A stretch of 36,064 nucleotides of DNA from Dialister micraerophilus DSM 19965 (GTDB lineage: Bacteria > Bacillota > Negativicutes > Veillonellales > Dialisteraceae). The stretch spans positions 1,104,168 to 1,140,231 of the forward strand of contig NZ_GL878519.1 of assembly GCF_000194985.1 (NCBI RefSeq), written 5' to 3'. This document shows, piece by piece, positions 7,938 to 16,772 of the stretch. A model generated the notes under the pieces. That model was not told the origin of the DNA and made no database searches. It saw only the letters and a program-made list of their open reading frames with translations. The translations under genes and the position numbers were made by a program. Position 1 is the stretch's first letter, and each line of letters begins with the position of its first letter.

Positions 7938-9674
7938 ATGGAAATTTATAAAAAAATGTTTAAATATGTACCGGAAAAGAAATGGTACATTGTAATATCC
8001 GTAATATGTTCTGCGCTTTCCGCATTTTTGACTGTAGGTGCATATTATTATGTTTATAAATTTTTAATTAAGCTTTTGAGTTTAAACTTGCAAAGTGCTT
8101 GGGATGCGGGAATGAAAGTGGTTTTATTATTGATTTCAGGTTCGATTGTTTACTATATATCTGTAATTTTATCGCATATATTCGCATTCAGACTTGAAAC
8201 TAATTTAAGAAAGTACGGTATAAATTTGTTGAGTAAGGCAAGTTTTAAATTTTTTGATTTGTATCCTTCGGGTTTGGTAAGAAAATTGATAGATGATAAT
8301 GCTTCAAATACTCATACTGCCGTTGCTCATCTTATACCGGATAATGCAAGAGGGATGTTTTCGCCGTTGCTTGCGATAATGTTAGGATTTTTTATTGATA
8401 TTAAACTAGGAGTAACTTTGCTTGCACTTGTGGGAATTTCAGTTTTCATTTTAAGCAAAATGATGGGTGAACAAAAATTTATGGAAAAGTATCAAAAATC
8501 ATTGGAAGTGCTTAGTGATGAAACTGTTGAATATGTAAGAGGCATTCAGGTAGTAAAAATTTTTAGAACTTCAATAACTACATTTCGTTCTCTCTATGAA
8601 GCTATAATGAATTATTCGAAGAATGCCTATGAATACGCACAGAGTTGTAAGATACCTTATACAATTTATAATTGGATTTTTTTCGGTTTGGTTTGCATTG
8701 TTTTGCCTGTTTTGTTTTTCTTTGAAGATATTGTAAATATAGATATACGAATTCTTGTCGAGCTACTTATGTTGTTCTTTTTGACAGGAGTTATTTTTGC
8801 TGCATTCATGAAAATAATGTACATAGGAATGCATACCTTTCAGGGGAGTGAATGTATAAGAAAACTTGAAGATTTATATGAATCTATGGAAAAGGAAAGA
8901 ATGGTATTCGGCTCTGTTTCTGAATTTAAAAATTATAATATTGATTTTGAAAATGTAACATTTGCATATAAAGACAGAAATGTAATTGAAAATTTAAGTT
9001 TTTCACTTGATGAAGGTAAAATTTATGCATTGGTCGGAGAGTCCGGCAGCGGAAAAACAACGATTGCAAAATTAATTTCAGGTTTTTATTCGGTAAATGA
9101 AGGTGTAATAAAGATAGGGGATATACCAATACAAAATTATTCATATGAAACTTTATCTAAGAATATTGCATTCGTATTTCAAAACTCAAAATTATTTAAA
9201 ACGGATATATACACAAATGTAGCTATAGGTAGAAAAAATGCAACACGAAAAGAAGTTTTGAATGCACTTCATTTAGCATCTTGCGATTCGATTTTAGACA
9301 AATTGCCCAATCGTGAAAATACTGTAATCGGAAGTAAAGGTATAAATCTTTCTGTCGGAGAAAAACAAAGAATAGCTATAGCACGTGCAATATTAAAAGA
9401 TGCAAAAATAATTATAATGGACGAAGCATCCGCATCGACTGATCCGGAAAATGAATATGAAATACAAAAAGCATTTAAATCATTGATTAGAGGAAAGACG
9501 GTAATCATGATAGCGCATCGGTTATCAGCAATTAAAAATGTGGATGAAATTCTCGTGATGGAAAAAGGAAAAATTATAGAAAGAGGAAGCGATTTGAGTT
9601 TAAGCAAGTATGAATCAAAATATGATGCCTATAAGAAAATGTACGGTAAAGCAAATGAATGGAGGCTTGTATGA
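7938..9674 (+). CDS. ABC half-exporter (permease-ATPase fusion), first subunit
   Basis: This 578-aa type IV ABC exporter half has a six-helix transmembrane domain (about 15-300) and a nucleotide-binding domain (about 330-570). The NBD shows Walker A GESGSGKTT at about 367-375, a signature written LSVGE at 471-475 (valine replaces the usual glycine), Walker B IIIMDEASAS with the catalytic Glu at 496, and H-loop IAHRLS. The start ATG follows TAGGAGGG. It is coupled by a 4-base ATGA overlap to a second half-exporter, so the working transporter is most likely a heterodimer. With the divergent AraC gene the locus resembles YbtPQ/IrtAB-type systems, but substrate and transport direction are open. 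Confidence 0.9.
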   Translation: MEIYKKMFKYVPEKKWYIVISVICSALSAFLTVGAYYYVYKFLIKLLSLNLQSAWDAGMKVVLLLISGSIVYYISVILSHIFAFRLETNLRKYGINLLSKASFKFFDLYPSGLVRKLIDDNASNTHTAVAHLIPDNARGMFSPLLAIMLGFFIDIKLGVTLLALVGISVFILSKMMGEQKFMEKYQKSLEVLSDETVEYVRGIQVVKIFRTSITTFRSLYEAIMNYSKNAYEYAQSCKIPYTIYNWIFFGLVCIVLPVLFFFEDIVNIDIRILVELLMLFFLTGVIFAAFMKIMYIGMHTFQGSECIRKLEDLYESMEKERMVFGSVSEFKNYNIDFENVTFAYKDRNVIENLSFSLDEGKIYALVGESGSGKTTIAKLISGFYSVNEGVIKIGDIPIQNYSYETLSKNIAFVFQNSKLFKTDIYTNVAIGRKNATRKEVLNALHLASCDSILDKLPNRENTVIGSKGINLSVGEKQRIAIARAILKDAKIIIMDEASASTDPENEYEIQKAFKSLIRGKTVIMIAHRLSAIKNVDEILVMEKGKIIERGSDLSLSKYESKYDAYKKMYGKANEWRLV

Positions 9675-11392
9675 TAAAATTCTATGAACAAAGATTTGCA
9701 CTTACAAAGAAAGGTGCAAAAGGACTTACAAAAGCTACAATGCTTTCACTTATAGTTTATTTTATACAAATGCTTCCGGTTATATTGCTTATGAAACTTT
9801 GCGACGATATTCTGAAAGGGATATTATCCGATGCAGGTTTATACAGCATATTATCAATAATTATTTTGGTGATTTTATATCCGGCACTTTTAAAGGAATA
9901 TGATTTATTGTATAACGCGACTTATAAAGCAAGCGCAAATTTACGTATAGATACGGCAGAAAGAATGCGTAAGTTACCGTTATGGTATTTTTCCAGACAC
10001 AATATTTCCGATATGACGCAAATGATTATGAGTGACATTACAGGAATTGAACACGCGATGTCACACAGTATACCTAAAGTGTTCGGATTTATAGGGTTTT
10101 TTATTTGTATATCCGTTTTAATGTTTTTTGAAAACTTGAAAATGTCAATAGCGGTTATAACACCTATTTTATGTAGTTTTGCATTTATACTTTTATCACG
10201 AAAGATGCAAATAAAAATACATAACAAATATTTCAAACAATTACGAGAAAATTCAGAAGCATTTCAAGAAACTATAGAAATGCAACAAGAAATAAAAAGT
10301 TATTGTTTGAGTAAATATATTAATAAAAAGCTTAATAAAAAAATGGATTTGTCCGAAAAAATGCATTTAATCGGAGAAATCAAGCAGTCTGTAATAATGA
10401 TTTTTTCTATTTTGACAGGTTACTTGGGGGTTGGAATTGTAATTATAACCGGAACATATCTTTTGATGACGGAACAGATAACTCTCGTTTATATGATAGG
10501 ATATTTTCTTGCAAGTTTAAAATTTAAAGAAATAGTAGACTCTTCCGAAGAAAATATAATGGAAATTTTATATCTTACACCTAAAATCGAGCGTATACGT
10601 GAAATGAAAAATGTTGAAACGGAGGAGGGTAAAGATTTTGAATTTTCAAATTTCGATATAGAATTGGAAGATGTAGAATTTTCTTATGAAAAAGGCATAA
10701 AAGTTTTGAATGGTGTATCGTTTAAAGCAAGACAAGGAGAAGTTACTGCAATTGTAGGGAAAAGTGGTTGCGGCAAAAGCAGTATTTTGAAATTGATATC
10801 TAAACTTTATGATTATGATAAAGGAAAAATAATTATCGGCGGAAAGAATATAAAAAATATTTCTACCGATTCATTGTTTAAGAATATTTCAATGGTATTT
10901 CAAGATGTTGTGTTATTTAACACTACAGTTTATGGAAATATTTTGATTGGACGTAAAGATGCAACGAGAGAAGAAGTATATGAAGCAGCAAAACTTGCAG
11001 GTTGCGATACTTTTATAAAAAAGCTTTCAGATCAGTATGAAACTGTTGTGGGTGAAAACGGTGCAACATTGTCAGGCGGAGAAAGGCAGCGAATTTCTAT
11101 AGCACGTGCATTTTTAAAAAATTCTCCGATTTTGATATTGGATGAATTTATGACAAATCTTGATATAGAAACTGAAAAGGAGATACAATTAAGTCTTAAT
11201 GAATTGATAAAAAATAAAACCGTTATAGTAATTTCACATAGAATGAAATCCATAGAAAAGGTAAATCATATAGTTGTTATAAACAACGGGGTTGTAGAGT
11301 GTGAAGGAACTCATGAAGAATTGATTGAGAAATCTTTTGTATATAATGAACTTTTGAATAAATCGAAAATGATAGAAGATTTTATTTATTAA
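9671..11392 (+). CDS. ABC half-exporter (permease-ATPase fusion), second subunit
   Basis: This 573-aa partner of the preceding half-exporter has an N-terminal membrane domain with about six hydrophobic helices (roughly 20-300) and an NBD after residue 330. Motifs are Walker A GKSGCGKSS (363-371), a canonical LSGGERQRIS signature (467-476), Walker B ILILDEFMTNLD and H-loop ISHRMK. The frame is open from 9659, but the ATG at 9671 overlaps the previous stop (ATGA) and is spaced correctly from GGAGG at 9661-9665, so I choose it. This subunit has the canonical signature and its partner the altered one, so the two ATP sites of the heterodimer are probably not equivalent. A terminator follows at once. 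Confidence 0.9.
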   Translation: MIKFYEQRFALTKKGAKGLTKATMLSLIVYFIQMLPVILLMKLCDDILKGILSDAGLYSILSIIILVILYPALLKEYDLLYNATYKASANLRIDTAERMRKLPLWYFSRHNISDMTQMIMSDITGIEHAMSHSIPKVFGFIGFFICISVLMFFENLKMSIAVITPILCSFAFILLSRKMQIKIHNKYFKQLRENSEAFQETIEMQQEIKSYCLSKYINKKLNKKMDLSEKMHLIGEIKQSVIMIFSILTGYLGVGIVIITGTYLLMTEQITLVYMIGYFLASLKFKEIVDSSEENIMEILYLTPKIERIREMKNVETEEGKDFEFSNFDIELEDVEFSYEKGIKVLNGVSFKARQGEVTAIVGKSGCGKSSILKLISKLYDYDKGKIIIGGKNIKNISTDSLFKNISMVFQDVVLFNTTVYGNILIGRKDATREEVYEAAKLAGCDTFIKKLSDQYETVVGENGATLSGGERQRISIARAFLKNSPILILDEFMTNLDIETEKEIQLSLNELIKNKTVIVISHRMKSIEKVNHIVVINNGVVECEGTHEELIEKSFVYNELLNKSKMIEDFIY

Positions 11393-11397
11393 CCAAT

Positions 11398-11449
11398 AAA
11401 AAAAGACCGTTTGAAAAATTAATTATAATTTCTCATTCGGCCTTTTTTT
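11398..11449. terminator. Bidirectional terminator, ABC exporter / small-protein operon
   Basis: An imperfect long stem is formed by AAAAAAAGACCG and CGGCCTTTTTTT, with inner A/T pairing around AATTAATTATAATT. T runs on both strands end the converging operons. The right arm touches the stop codon of the small gene at 11448. Confidence 0.7.
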
Positions 11450-11678
11450 ACATTGTTCGTTTTCCGAGTGAAGGGTGATTTACCTGTTTAAGACTGCGTT
11501 TTTCTATAAGAGTCAATGCTTTTTGCATACTTATATCTTCTCTTTTGTCTTTTGTTTCATATACAAGCAAAGGATTGTCCGTATTTAATTCACTTGCGGG
11601 AAGGTATACATATTCTTTTAAAAAGTTATCACCATAAATGAATCCTGACAAAAGTTTGCTTTCTGCAACCTTATGCAT
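11448..11678 (-). CDS. Small protein of unknown function (76 aa)
   Basis: I do not recognise this protein. It is read from the ATG at 11678, which overlaps the stop of the phosphoesterase gene within ATGCATAA. A strong ribosome site (GGAGGAT) inside the end of that gene supports this start over an upstream in-frame ATG at 11696. The product begins MHKVAESKLLSGFIYGDNFL and ends HPSLGKRTM. It is soluble, mildly basic, and lacks a signal peptide, membrane helix or cysteines. The body has a mixed sheet/helix look with a helical segment ISMQKALTLIEKRSLKQ. Tight coupling suggests it works with, or is expressed in proportion to, the phosphoesterase. It is likely real because of the overlap and ribosome site. 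Confidence 0.72.
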   Translation of the reverse strand: MHKVAESKLLSGFIYGDNFLKEYVYLPASELNTDNPLLVYETKDKREDISMQKALTLIEKRSLKQVNHPSLGKRTM

Positions 11679-12384
11679 CGGTATCCTCCAAATCACATAT
11701 AAATAAAGGTTTGAAATTCAAGTAGTCTGCTGAAGTAAGATGAAGACGTATTCCGTCAACTTCGCTCGGAATGTTGTAAAAATGAGGATTGCCGTGTATA
11801 TGTCCGTAAATACAATCTGTTGCACCGTATTTTTTCATTATATCGTGCATATGAGTTGGATTACGTGCTTCATCATAAGGCGGATAGTGAAGGCATGCAA
11901 TAATGCGTTCGCAAGGAAGTTTTTGTGCGGAAATCAAACCTCGCTCCATGCGTCCTTCTTCACGTGCCAAAATTTTTTCATCATCTTTTGTAAATTTTCG
12001 TGAAGTTTCCGCTATCCAACCTCTGGTACCGGTGAGAGCTATTTGTCCTACTTTTATAGCACAATTATGAATGAATTCAAACTTACCTTGCGTCATTTTG
12101 GTCATTTTAGTAACCGTATCCCACCAATAATCGTGATTACCTCTGACAATTATTTTTCGTCCGGGAAGATTTCCTATCATAAGCAAATCTGAAATGGCAG
12201 TTTTTAAGTTCATAGCCCAAGATAAGTCACCTGCCAAGATGACGGTATCTTCAGGTTTAATCGTTTCGAGCCATGAATTGACAATTTTTTGGCGATGATT
12301 TTTCCAATGATCCCCGAAAATATCCATCGGTTTGGTAGGAGGATCGCCGGAAAGATGAAAATCGCTGAAAGCATATAATTTCAT
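11671..12384 (-). CDS. Calcineurin-like metallophosphoesterase
   Basis: This 237-aa cytoplasmic phosphoesterase (PF00149) carries the full set of metal-ligand motifs: SDFHL (D8, H10), AGDLSW (D53), RGNHDYWW (N83, H84, D85), CLHYPP (H166) and GHIHG (H195, H197). It resembles the YkuE/YpbG-like single-domain hydrolases, and its substrate (nucleotide, phosphodiester or lipid) cannot be told from sequence. The ATG at 12384 lies one base after the stop of the upstream DUF4931 gene, and its own stop overlaps the small downstream gene by 8 bases. The three therefore form one translationally coupled operon. The lack of a signal peptide argues against a secreted role. Confidence 0.92.
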   Translation of the reverse strand: MKLYAFSDFHLSGDPPTKPMDIFGDHWKNHRQKIVNSWLETIKPEDTVILAGDLSWAMNLKTAISDLLMIGNLPGRKIIVRGNHDYWWDTVTKMTKMTQGKFEFIHNCAIKVGQIALTGTRGWIAETSRKFTKDDEKILAREEGRMERGLISAQKLPCERIIACLHYPPYDEARNPTHMHDIMKKYGATDCIYGHIHGNPHFYNIPSEVDGIRLHLTSADYLNFKPLFICDLEDTDA

Positions 12385-12385
12385 A

Positions 12386-13147
12386 TTAAACTCCGAAGTA
12401 TTTTTCAGAAAGAAGCAGTTTTTTTATAATATTTCTGTTCTTATCTGAAAGTGTATTTGTTATGTAATATCCTCTGTGTAAAGGATTTGTTGTAATAATC
12501 GGAATAATTTTTGCGTGAATTTTTTCCAAATTATAAAAGAAAATATTGTAACTTGTGCAATTTATAGGAAAATCGTTTAATAAAAATTTTGCACAATTTT
12601 GTATTGCATCGGAAAAATTATTTATATTTCCGTCTTTATTCAGTGTAACGGTAAATTCTCCGATTCCGTAAATAGGCACATTTGAAAATTTTAAAGTGTA
12701 ATCGCAATTTTCATTTATAATCGGACCTGAAAAATTTTTCTCATCAATATTCAGTTTATAATCATAGTCTTTAAAACCCATTATTTGTGAGTGAGGATGT
12801 CTTTGAGAACCTCCGGAAAAAGGTCCGTAATTTCTGAAACAGATTACTGACTTAAATTTTCCGCTCGAGTCTGTTTTCAGCCATCTGTCAAATAAAAAAG
12901 AAAAAACATCGTGCAATTTATCGGAATCATATCGAGTAAATTCATCATCGTGTTTTTCAGTTTCAATTATAACCGTAGGCCATGTTCTATCCAGTACGGG
13001 ATATTTATTCATAAGCCAAATTATATCGTTTTTACGTTCAAGAATATTTGTCAAAGTATCTCTTCTGCAAAAAGGACATTCTTTTTTATTTGAATAGTAG
13101 GGTTTTTTATTTCCTATGTCTAAATTGAAAACAACAGATTTTTGCAT
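12386..13147 (-). CDS. DUF4931 protein, galactose-1-phosphate uridylyltransferase-like
   Basis: This 253-aa protein of the HIT/GalT superfamily matches the DUF4931 pattern. A zinc-type pair CPFC (C24, C27) lies near the N-terminus, followed by NKYPVLDRTWPTVIIETEKH and then HPHSQIMGF (H117, H119, Q121). That resembles the GalT active-site HPHxQ in which the second His is the nucleotidylated nucleophile. A nucleotide-transferase or hydrolase activity is therefore plausible, but no substrate is established for this family. At about 250 residues it is shorter than GalT. It heads a three-gene minus-strand operon with a metallophosphoesterase. The ATG at 13147 has GAGGA upstream. Confidence 0.8.
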   Translation of the reverse strand: MQKSVVFNLDIGNKKPYYSNKKECPFCRRDTLTNILERKNDIIWLMNKYPVLDRTWPTVIIETEKHDDEFTRYDSDKLHDVFSFLFDRWLKTDSSGKFKSVICFRNYGPFSGGSQRHPHSQIMGFKDYDYKLNIDEKNFSGPIINENCDYTLKFSNVPIYGIGEFTVTLNKDGNINNFSDAIQNCAKFLLNDFPINCTSYNIFFYNLEKIHAKIIPIITTNPLHRGYYITNTLSDKNRNIIKKLLLSEKYFGV

Positions 13148-13164
13148 ATATTATTCCTCTTCGG

Positions 13165-13175
13165 TTATTATAGCA
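13165..13175 (-). promoter_or_regulatory. Extended -10 promoter for the DUF4931 operon
   Basis: On the minus strand, TATGCTATAAT contains the extended -10 element TGn-TATAAT (TATAAT at plus 13167-13172) about 20 bases upstream of the ATG at 13147. The -35 is weak, as usual for extended -10 promoters. Confidence 0.45.
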
Positions 13176-13233
13176 TACCGAAATAAAAGGTAATTAAAAA
13201 ATAATTCATCGGAAAAATAAATTAAAAAAATTA

Positions 13234-13262
13234 TTGACAAAAATAATGCTATACGATATTAT
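13234..13262 (+). promoter_or_regulatory. Promoter of the amino-acid ABC importer
   Basis: TTGACA (13234-13239), a 17-bp spacer and TATTAT (13257-13262) form a near-consensus sigma-70 promoter 54 bases upstream of the binding-protein ATG. Confidence 0.72.
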
Positions 13263-13316
13263 TGTAACATAATACTTCATTAACTAAGTAAAGTAATAAA
13301 GAAATCAGGAGGGCTT

Positions 13317-14114
13317 ATGAAACAATGGAAGAAAATGTTGGTGGTCGGTATGGTGGCTGCCGGCGTTGTAGGGCTGGTTGCAGGCTGCGGTTCGGATTCC
13401 GCAAAAAATGACAGTACTCAGAAGCCCAAGAAGATTATTGCGGGTTTGGATGATACGTTTGCACCGATGGGATTTCGTGATGAGAACGGAAATATTGTAG
13501 GATTCGATGTGGATATTGCAAAAGCCGTATCAAAAGAAATCGGTGTTGAAATTGAATTTAAACCGATTGATTGGGCAAGTAAAGAAAGTGAATTGAATTC
13601 GGGACGTATAGATTGTATTTGGAACGGTTTGAGTATAACGCCCGAGCGTGAAGAGAAAATGGATTTTACAAATCCTTACATGAACAATGACCAAATTTAC
13701 GTTGTTATGGATAATTCAGATATTAAATCTGCAAGTGATTTGAAAGGTAAACGCATTTGTTTCCAGGAGGGATCGACTGTAGACCTTGCTTTGAATAAGA
13801 ATATGGATTTACGACATTCGTTCGGTGAAATCAAGACTTATCCGGACTTCACTTCATGTTTCCTTGATCTTGATGCAAACAGAGCGGATGCGGTTTTAGT
13901 TGACGGAATTTTGGCAGATTACTATATGACAAAATCTCCGGGTAAATATCGCAGATTACCGGAAAAATTATCAACGGAACCGTTTGCAATCGGTGTGAAA
14001 AAAGGTAATGAAGAGATAGTAAAAATGTTAAACGAAGGAATAGAGAAGGTTAAAGCAAGCGGAGAAGCTGCAAAAATTTCTCAAAAATGGTTCCAACGTG
14101 ATGTAATCGGATGA
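13317..14114 (+). CDS. Amino-acid ABC transporter substrate-binding lipoprotein
   Basis: This 265-aa family 3 solute-binding protein (PF00497) has a lipoprotein signal peptide. A basic start MKQWKK and a hydrophobic run are followed by lipobox LVAGC with the acylated cysteine at 24. The typical ligand-binding signatures are present: FAPMGFRDENGNIVGFDVDI (about 49-68), GLSITPEREEKMDFTNPYM, and the lobe-2 segment beginning DLKGKRICFQEGST. The protein captures a polar amino acid (which one is not readable) and delivers it to the permease encoded downstream. AGGAGGGC precedes the ATG. A hairpin between this gene and the permease probably makes the binding protein the most abundant component. Confidence 0.93.
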   Translation: MKQWKKMLVVGMVAAGVVGLVAGCGSDSAKNDSTQKPKKIIAGLDDTFAPMGFRDENGNIVGFDVDIAKAVSKEIGVEIEFKPIDWASKESELNSGRIDCIWNGLSITPEREEKMDFTNPYMNNDQIYVVMDNSDIKSASDLKGKRICFQEGSTVDLALNKNMDLRHSFGEIKTYPDFTSCFLDLDANRADAVLVDGILADYYMTKSPGKYRRLPEKLSTEPFAIGVKKGNEEIVKMLNEGIEKVKASGEAAKISQKWFQRDVIG

Positions 14115-14125
14115 GACTTGAAAGA

Positions 14126-14150
14126 GGAGCGTAACAACGCTCCCTTTTGT
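14126..14150 (+). terminator. Intra-operon hairpin (partial terminator) after the binding protein
   Basis: The stem GGAGCG (14126-14131) / CGCTCC (14138-14143) has loop TAACAA and is followed by CTTTTGTTTTG. It lies between binding protein and permease, a usual place for partial termination or mRNA 3'-end protection. Confidence 0.65.
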
Positions 14151-14183
14151 TTTGTTTATCGGTTGTTGAAGAAGGGTGAATAA

Positions 14184-14837
14184 ATGTCTTATATACAAGG
14201 AATTTTACCGCAAATGATTAGCGGATTGGGTGTGTCGGCACAAATTTTTATAATAACTTTGGTATTATCTCTTCCTTTAGGTATACTTCTATCGTTATTG
14301 CGTGTATCCGGTGTTTCCGTTATAAAAAATTTGGCCGGCGTATATATTTACATAATGCGAGGTACACCGCTTATGTTGCAAATATTGTTTATATACTACG
14401 GATTACCGTTAATTTTGGGAAATTCGTTTCAAATGAATGATTTTTCATCTGCAATTATCGCATTTGTAGCAAATTATGCAGCTTATTTTGCAGAAATTTT
14501 CAGAGGCGGTATACAATCCATCGGTAAAGGGCAGTACGAAGGAGCACAAGTATTGGGATTTAATTATAGTCAAACAATGAGATATATAATTTTGCCTCAA
14601 GTGGTAAAAAGAGTCCTTCCGCCGCTAGGAAATGAAACTATTACATTGCTTAAAGATACTTCGCTTGTATATATTCTTGCCATGAACGATCTTATGAGAG
14701 TTACACGTTCAATCGTTCAAAGAGATTTTGATACAACGGCATTTTTGGTAGCAGGAGTGTTTTATCTTGTATGTACATTTGTGCTTACTAAAATACTTAC
14801 TTGGCTTGAAAATAAATATGCGGTATATAGTGAATGA
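14184..14837 (+). CDS. Amino-acid ABC transporter permease (HisM/GlnP type)
   Basis: This 217-aa inner-membrane permease of the polar amino-acid uptake family has about five hydrophobic helices: near 10-35, 52-75, 85-105, about 150-170 and 185-205. The N-terminal conserved segment [20 protein letters not shown] is present. The EAA loop that docks the ATPase reads [20 protein letters not shown], followed by [14 protein letters not shown]. The length is standard and nothing is broken. It follows the binding protein after a 69-base gap containing a hairpin. It ends 8 bases before the chosen ATPase start, so permease and ATPase are translationally linked. Confidence 0.93.
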   Translation: MSYIQGILPQMISGLGVSAQIFIITLVLSLPLGILLSLLRVSGVSVIKNLAGVYIYIMRGTPLMLQILFIYYGLPLILGNSFQMNDFSSAIIAFVANYAAYFAEIFRGGIQSIGKGQYEGAQVLGFNYSQTMRYIILPQVVKRVLPPLGNETITLLKDTSLVYILAMNDLMRVTRSIVQRDFDTTAFLVAGVFYLVCTFVLTKILTWLENKYAVYSE

Positions 14838-14845
14838 GGTGTGAT

Positions 14846-15601
14846 ATGAAATTTATTGAAATGAAAAATATATACAAAGCATTCGGTGAACATGAAATTT
14901 TAAAAGATGTAAATCTTTCCGTAGACAAGGGACAAGTTGTATCTGTTATAGGTCCGTCGGGTGCCGGTAAAAGTACATTACTCAGATGCCTTAACAGATT
15001 GGAAGAAATAAATAAGGGAAGTATTTATATAGACGGGGAATGTCTTGCAAAAGAAGAAAACGGAAATGTAATTTATGCCGACGAAAAAATGTCAAAAAAA
15101 TTACTTGGTAAAACAGGAATGGTTTTTCAGTCATTTAATTTATTTCCACACATGACGGTTGCAGAAAATATTATTGCGGCACCTGTATACGTAAAGAAAA
15201 TGAAAAAAGAAGTTGCACTTGAAATTGCGAAAGAAATGCTTGCAAAAGTAGGCCTTGAACAAAAAATGGATGCATATCCCGGAAATTTATCGGGAGGACA
15301 AAAACAACGTGTTGCAATTGCACGTGCGCTTGCAATGAATCCTGAAATTATTTTGTTTGATGAACCCACTTCGGCATTGGATCCGGAACTTACAGGTGAA
15401 GTTCTTAAAGCAATTAAAAGACTTGCAGAAGAAAAAATGACAATGATTATAGTTACTCATGAGATAGCTTTTGCAAGGACGGTATCGGATAAAATAATAT
15501 TTATGGTAGACGGATGTATTGAAGAAGAAGGAAACAGTGAAGAAATATTCAATAATCCGAAAAGCATAAGAACAAAAGCTTTTTTGAAATCAGTTTTGTA
15601 A
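14846..15601 (+). CDS. Amino-acid ABC transporter ATPase (GlnQ/HisP type)
   Basis: This 251-aa cytoplasmic ATPase energises the importer. Motifs are Walker [12 protein letters not shown]-loop [15 protein letters not shown], signature [15 protein letters not shown], Walker [16 protein letters not shown] and H-loop IVTHE. Between Walker A and Q-loop there is a slightly enlarged segment ([20 protein letters not shown]) seen in some members. The frame is open from 14834, overlapping the permease stop, but ATG 14846 is spaced correctly from GAGGTG and matches the usual N-terminus [20 protein letters not shown] strong terminator follows. Confidence 0.94.
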   Translation: MKFIEMKNIYKAFGEHEILKDVNLSVDKGQVVSVIGPSGAGKSTLLRCLNRLEEINKGSIYIDGECLAKEENGNVIYADEKMSKKLLGKTGMVFQSFNLFPHMTVAENIIAAPVYVKKMKKEVALEIAKEMLAKVGLEQKMDAYPGNLSGGQKQRVAIARALAMNPEIILFDEPTSALDPELTGEVLKAIKRLAEEKMTMIIVTHEIAFARTVSDKIIFMVDGCIEEEGNSEEIFNNPKSIRTKAFLKSVL

Positions 15602-15607
15602 TATATG

Positions 15608-15655
15608 AATACCGATTTTACAAATAGAACAACGGTAAAATCGGTATTTTTTATT
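15608..15655 (+). terminator. Terminator of the amino-acid importer operon
   Basis: A perfect 14-bp stem, AATACCGATTTTAC (15608-15621) with its complement (15635-15648), is followed by T-rich sequence. Confidence 0.88.
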
Positions 15656-15713
15656 TTAAGTGTTATACTATATTAAAGTATGCGGTAAATTATAATTTTA
15701 AAAAGGAAATATA

Positions 15714-16745
15714 ATGAAATCTTTTAAAAATATTTTTATTATACTTATGTTATTTACGACAATTTTAACTGCAGGTTGTTCACGAGTATCCGTACATGTA
15801 CAAAAAGCTGAATTTACAAAAAAACCTTTTGTATATGAAGAAGAAATAAAAATGGAAGCTTCGCAGACAATACCGATTATTCCTATCGTATCAGGAAAAA
15901 TAATTTCAGGTAAACCGGATATAGGACAAAAAGTAAAAGCCGGAGATATTTTGTTTAAGCTGGATACTTCAAAATACGAAGAAGAACTTTCATCACTTAG
16001 CAAAAAAAGTGTAAATAACGAAGTTTACGAAGAAGATGATCCGGCTGTACTTTCATTGGTTAATCAAGGAATAATTACAAAAGCCGAATATAATAAACTT
16101 ATGCAAAAGAAAGGAATAAAACATTCAAACAATGCAGTAAATGAAATTCAGTCGCAAGCGAAACTGAATACAATTGCAAAAATTATAGAAGAATGTACCG
16201 TAAAATCTCCTATAGACGGAGTCATTTCCGAGTTGTTTATAGGAGAAAATCAATCAGTAATTTCGGGTAAACCGGCACTTGTCGTAAGTCAAAATGCATA
16301 TGTTTGCGGAAAAATTTCATTACCGGAAAATATTGGAGATGCTCTCGAAGAATCGGGTAAATTAAATAAATTGAAAGTACAATTGATTGACGGAGAAAAC
16401 ACGATTGACGGGGAATTTAAAGTAAATAAAGCGGAAAACGGACACAAAACATATAAAGTAGAATTTAAAAATAAAGATAATGAATTGAAAGTAGGAAAAA
16501 AATATAAAGTACATATAGAAACAGAACGTGAGATACCATGTATTGTGCTGCCGGTAAAAGCACTTATAGGAGAAGATACCGTAGCAATAGTAACTGAAAG
16601 CGGACTTGCAGATATGAAAACGGTAAAAGTGGCTTATAATGACAATAAAAATATTTTTATCATAGACGGCATAAACGAAGGTGAAGAGGTTATTGTAAAT
16701 CCGCCGAAAAATTTGGAAATAGGTGTACAAGTAAATGAAGTTTAA
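15714..16745 (+). CDS. RND/HlyD-type efflux periplasmic adaptor lipoprotein
   Basis: This 343-aa adaptor links an inner-membrane pump to an outer-membrane channel in tripartite efflux systems. It has a lipoprotein signal peptide (KNIFIILMLFTTILTAGC, Cys22). A biotinyl/lipoyl-like half follows (VSGKIISGKPDIGQKVKAGD, about 59-78), then a short helical hairpin of low complexity (about 90-155). The second lipoyl half reads CTVKSPIDGVISELFIGENQ (about 162-181), followed by beta-barrel and membrane-proximal domains ending GINEGEEVIVNPPKNLEIG. No pump or outer-membrane channel gene is adjacent, so its partners must be elsewhere. A terminator follows it immediately. Its presence supports a double-membrane envelope. 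Confidence 0.82.
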   Translation: MKSFKNIFIILMLFTTILTAGCSRVSVHVQKAEFTKKPFVYEEEIKMEASQTIPIIPIVSGKIISGKPDIGQKVKAGDILFKLDTSKYEEELSSLSKKSVNNEVYEEDDPAVLSLVNQGIITKAEYNKLMQKKGIKHSNNAVNEIQSQAKLNTIAKIIEECTVKSPIDGVISELFIGENQSVISGKPALVVSQNAYVCGKISLPENIGDALEESGKLNKLKVQLIDGENTIDGEFKVNKAENGHKTYKVEFKNKDNELKVGKKYKVHIETEREIPCIVLPVKALIGEDTVAIVTESGLADMKTVKVAYNDNKNIFIIDGINEGEEVIVNPPKNLEIGVQVNEV

Positions 16746-16770
16746 AAAATCCGTATTTACGGATTTTTTA
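16744..16770 (+). terminator. Terminator after the adaptor gene
   Basis: Near-continuous stem AAAAAATCCGTA / TACGGATTTTTT lies immediately after the stop codon (16743-16745), with a very short loop and T-rich right arm. Confidence 0.8.
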
Positions 16771-16772
16771 AA

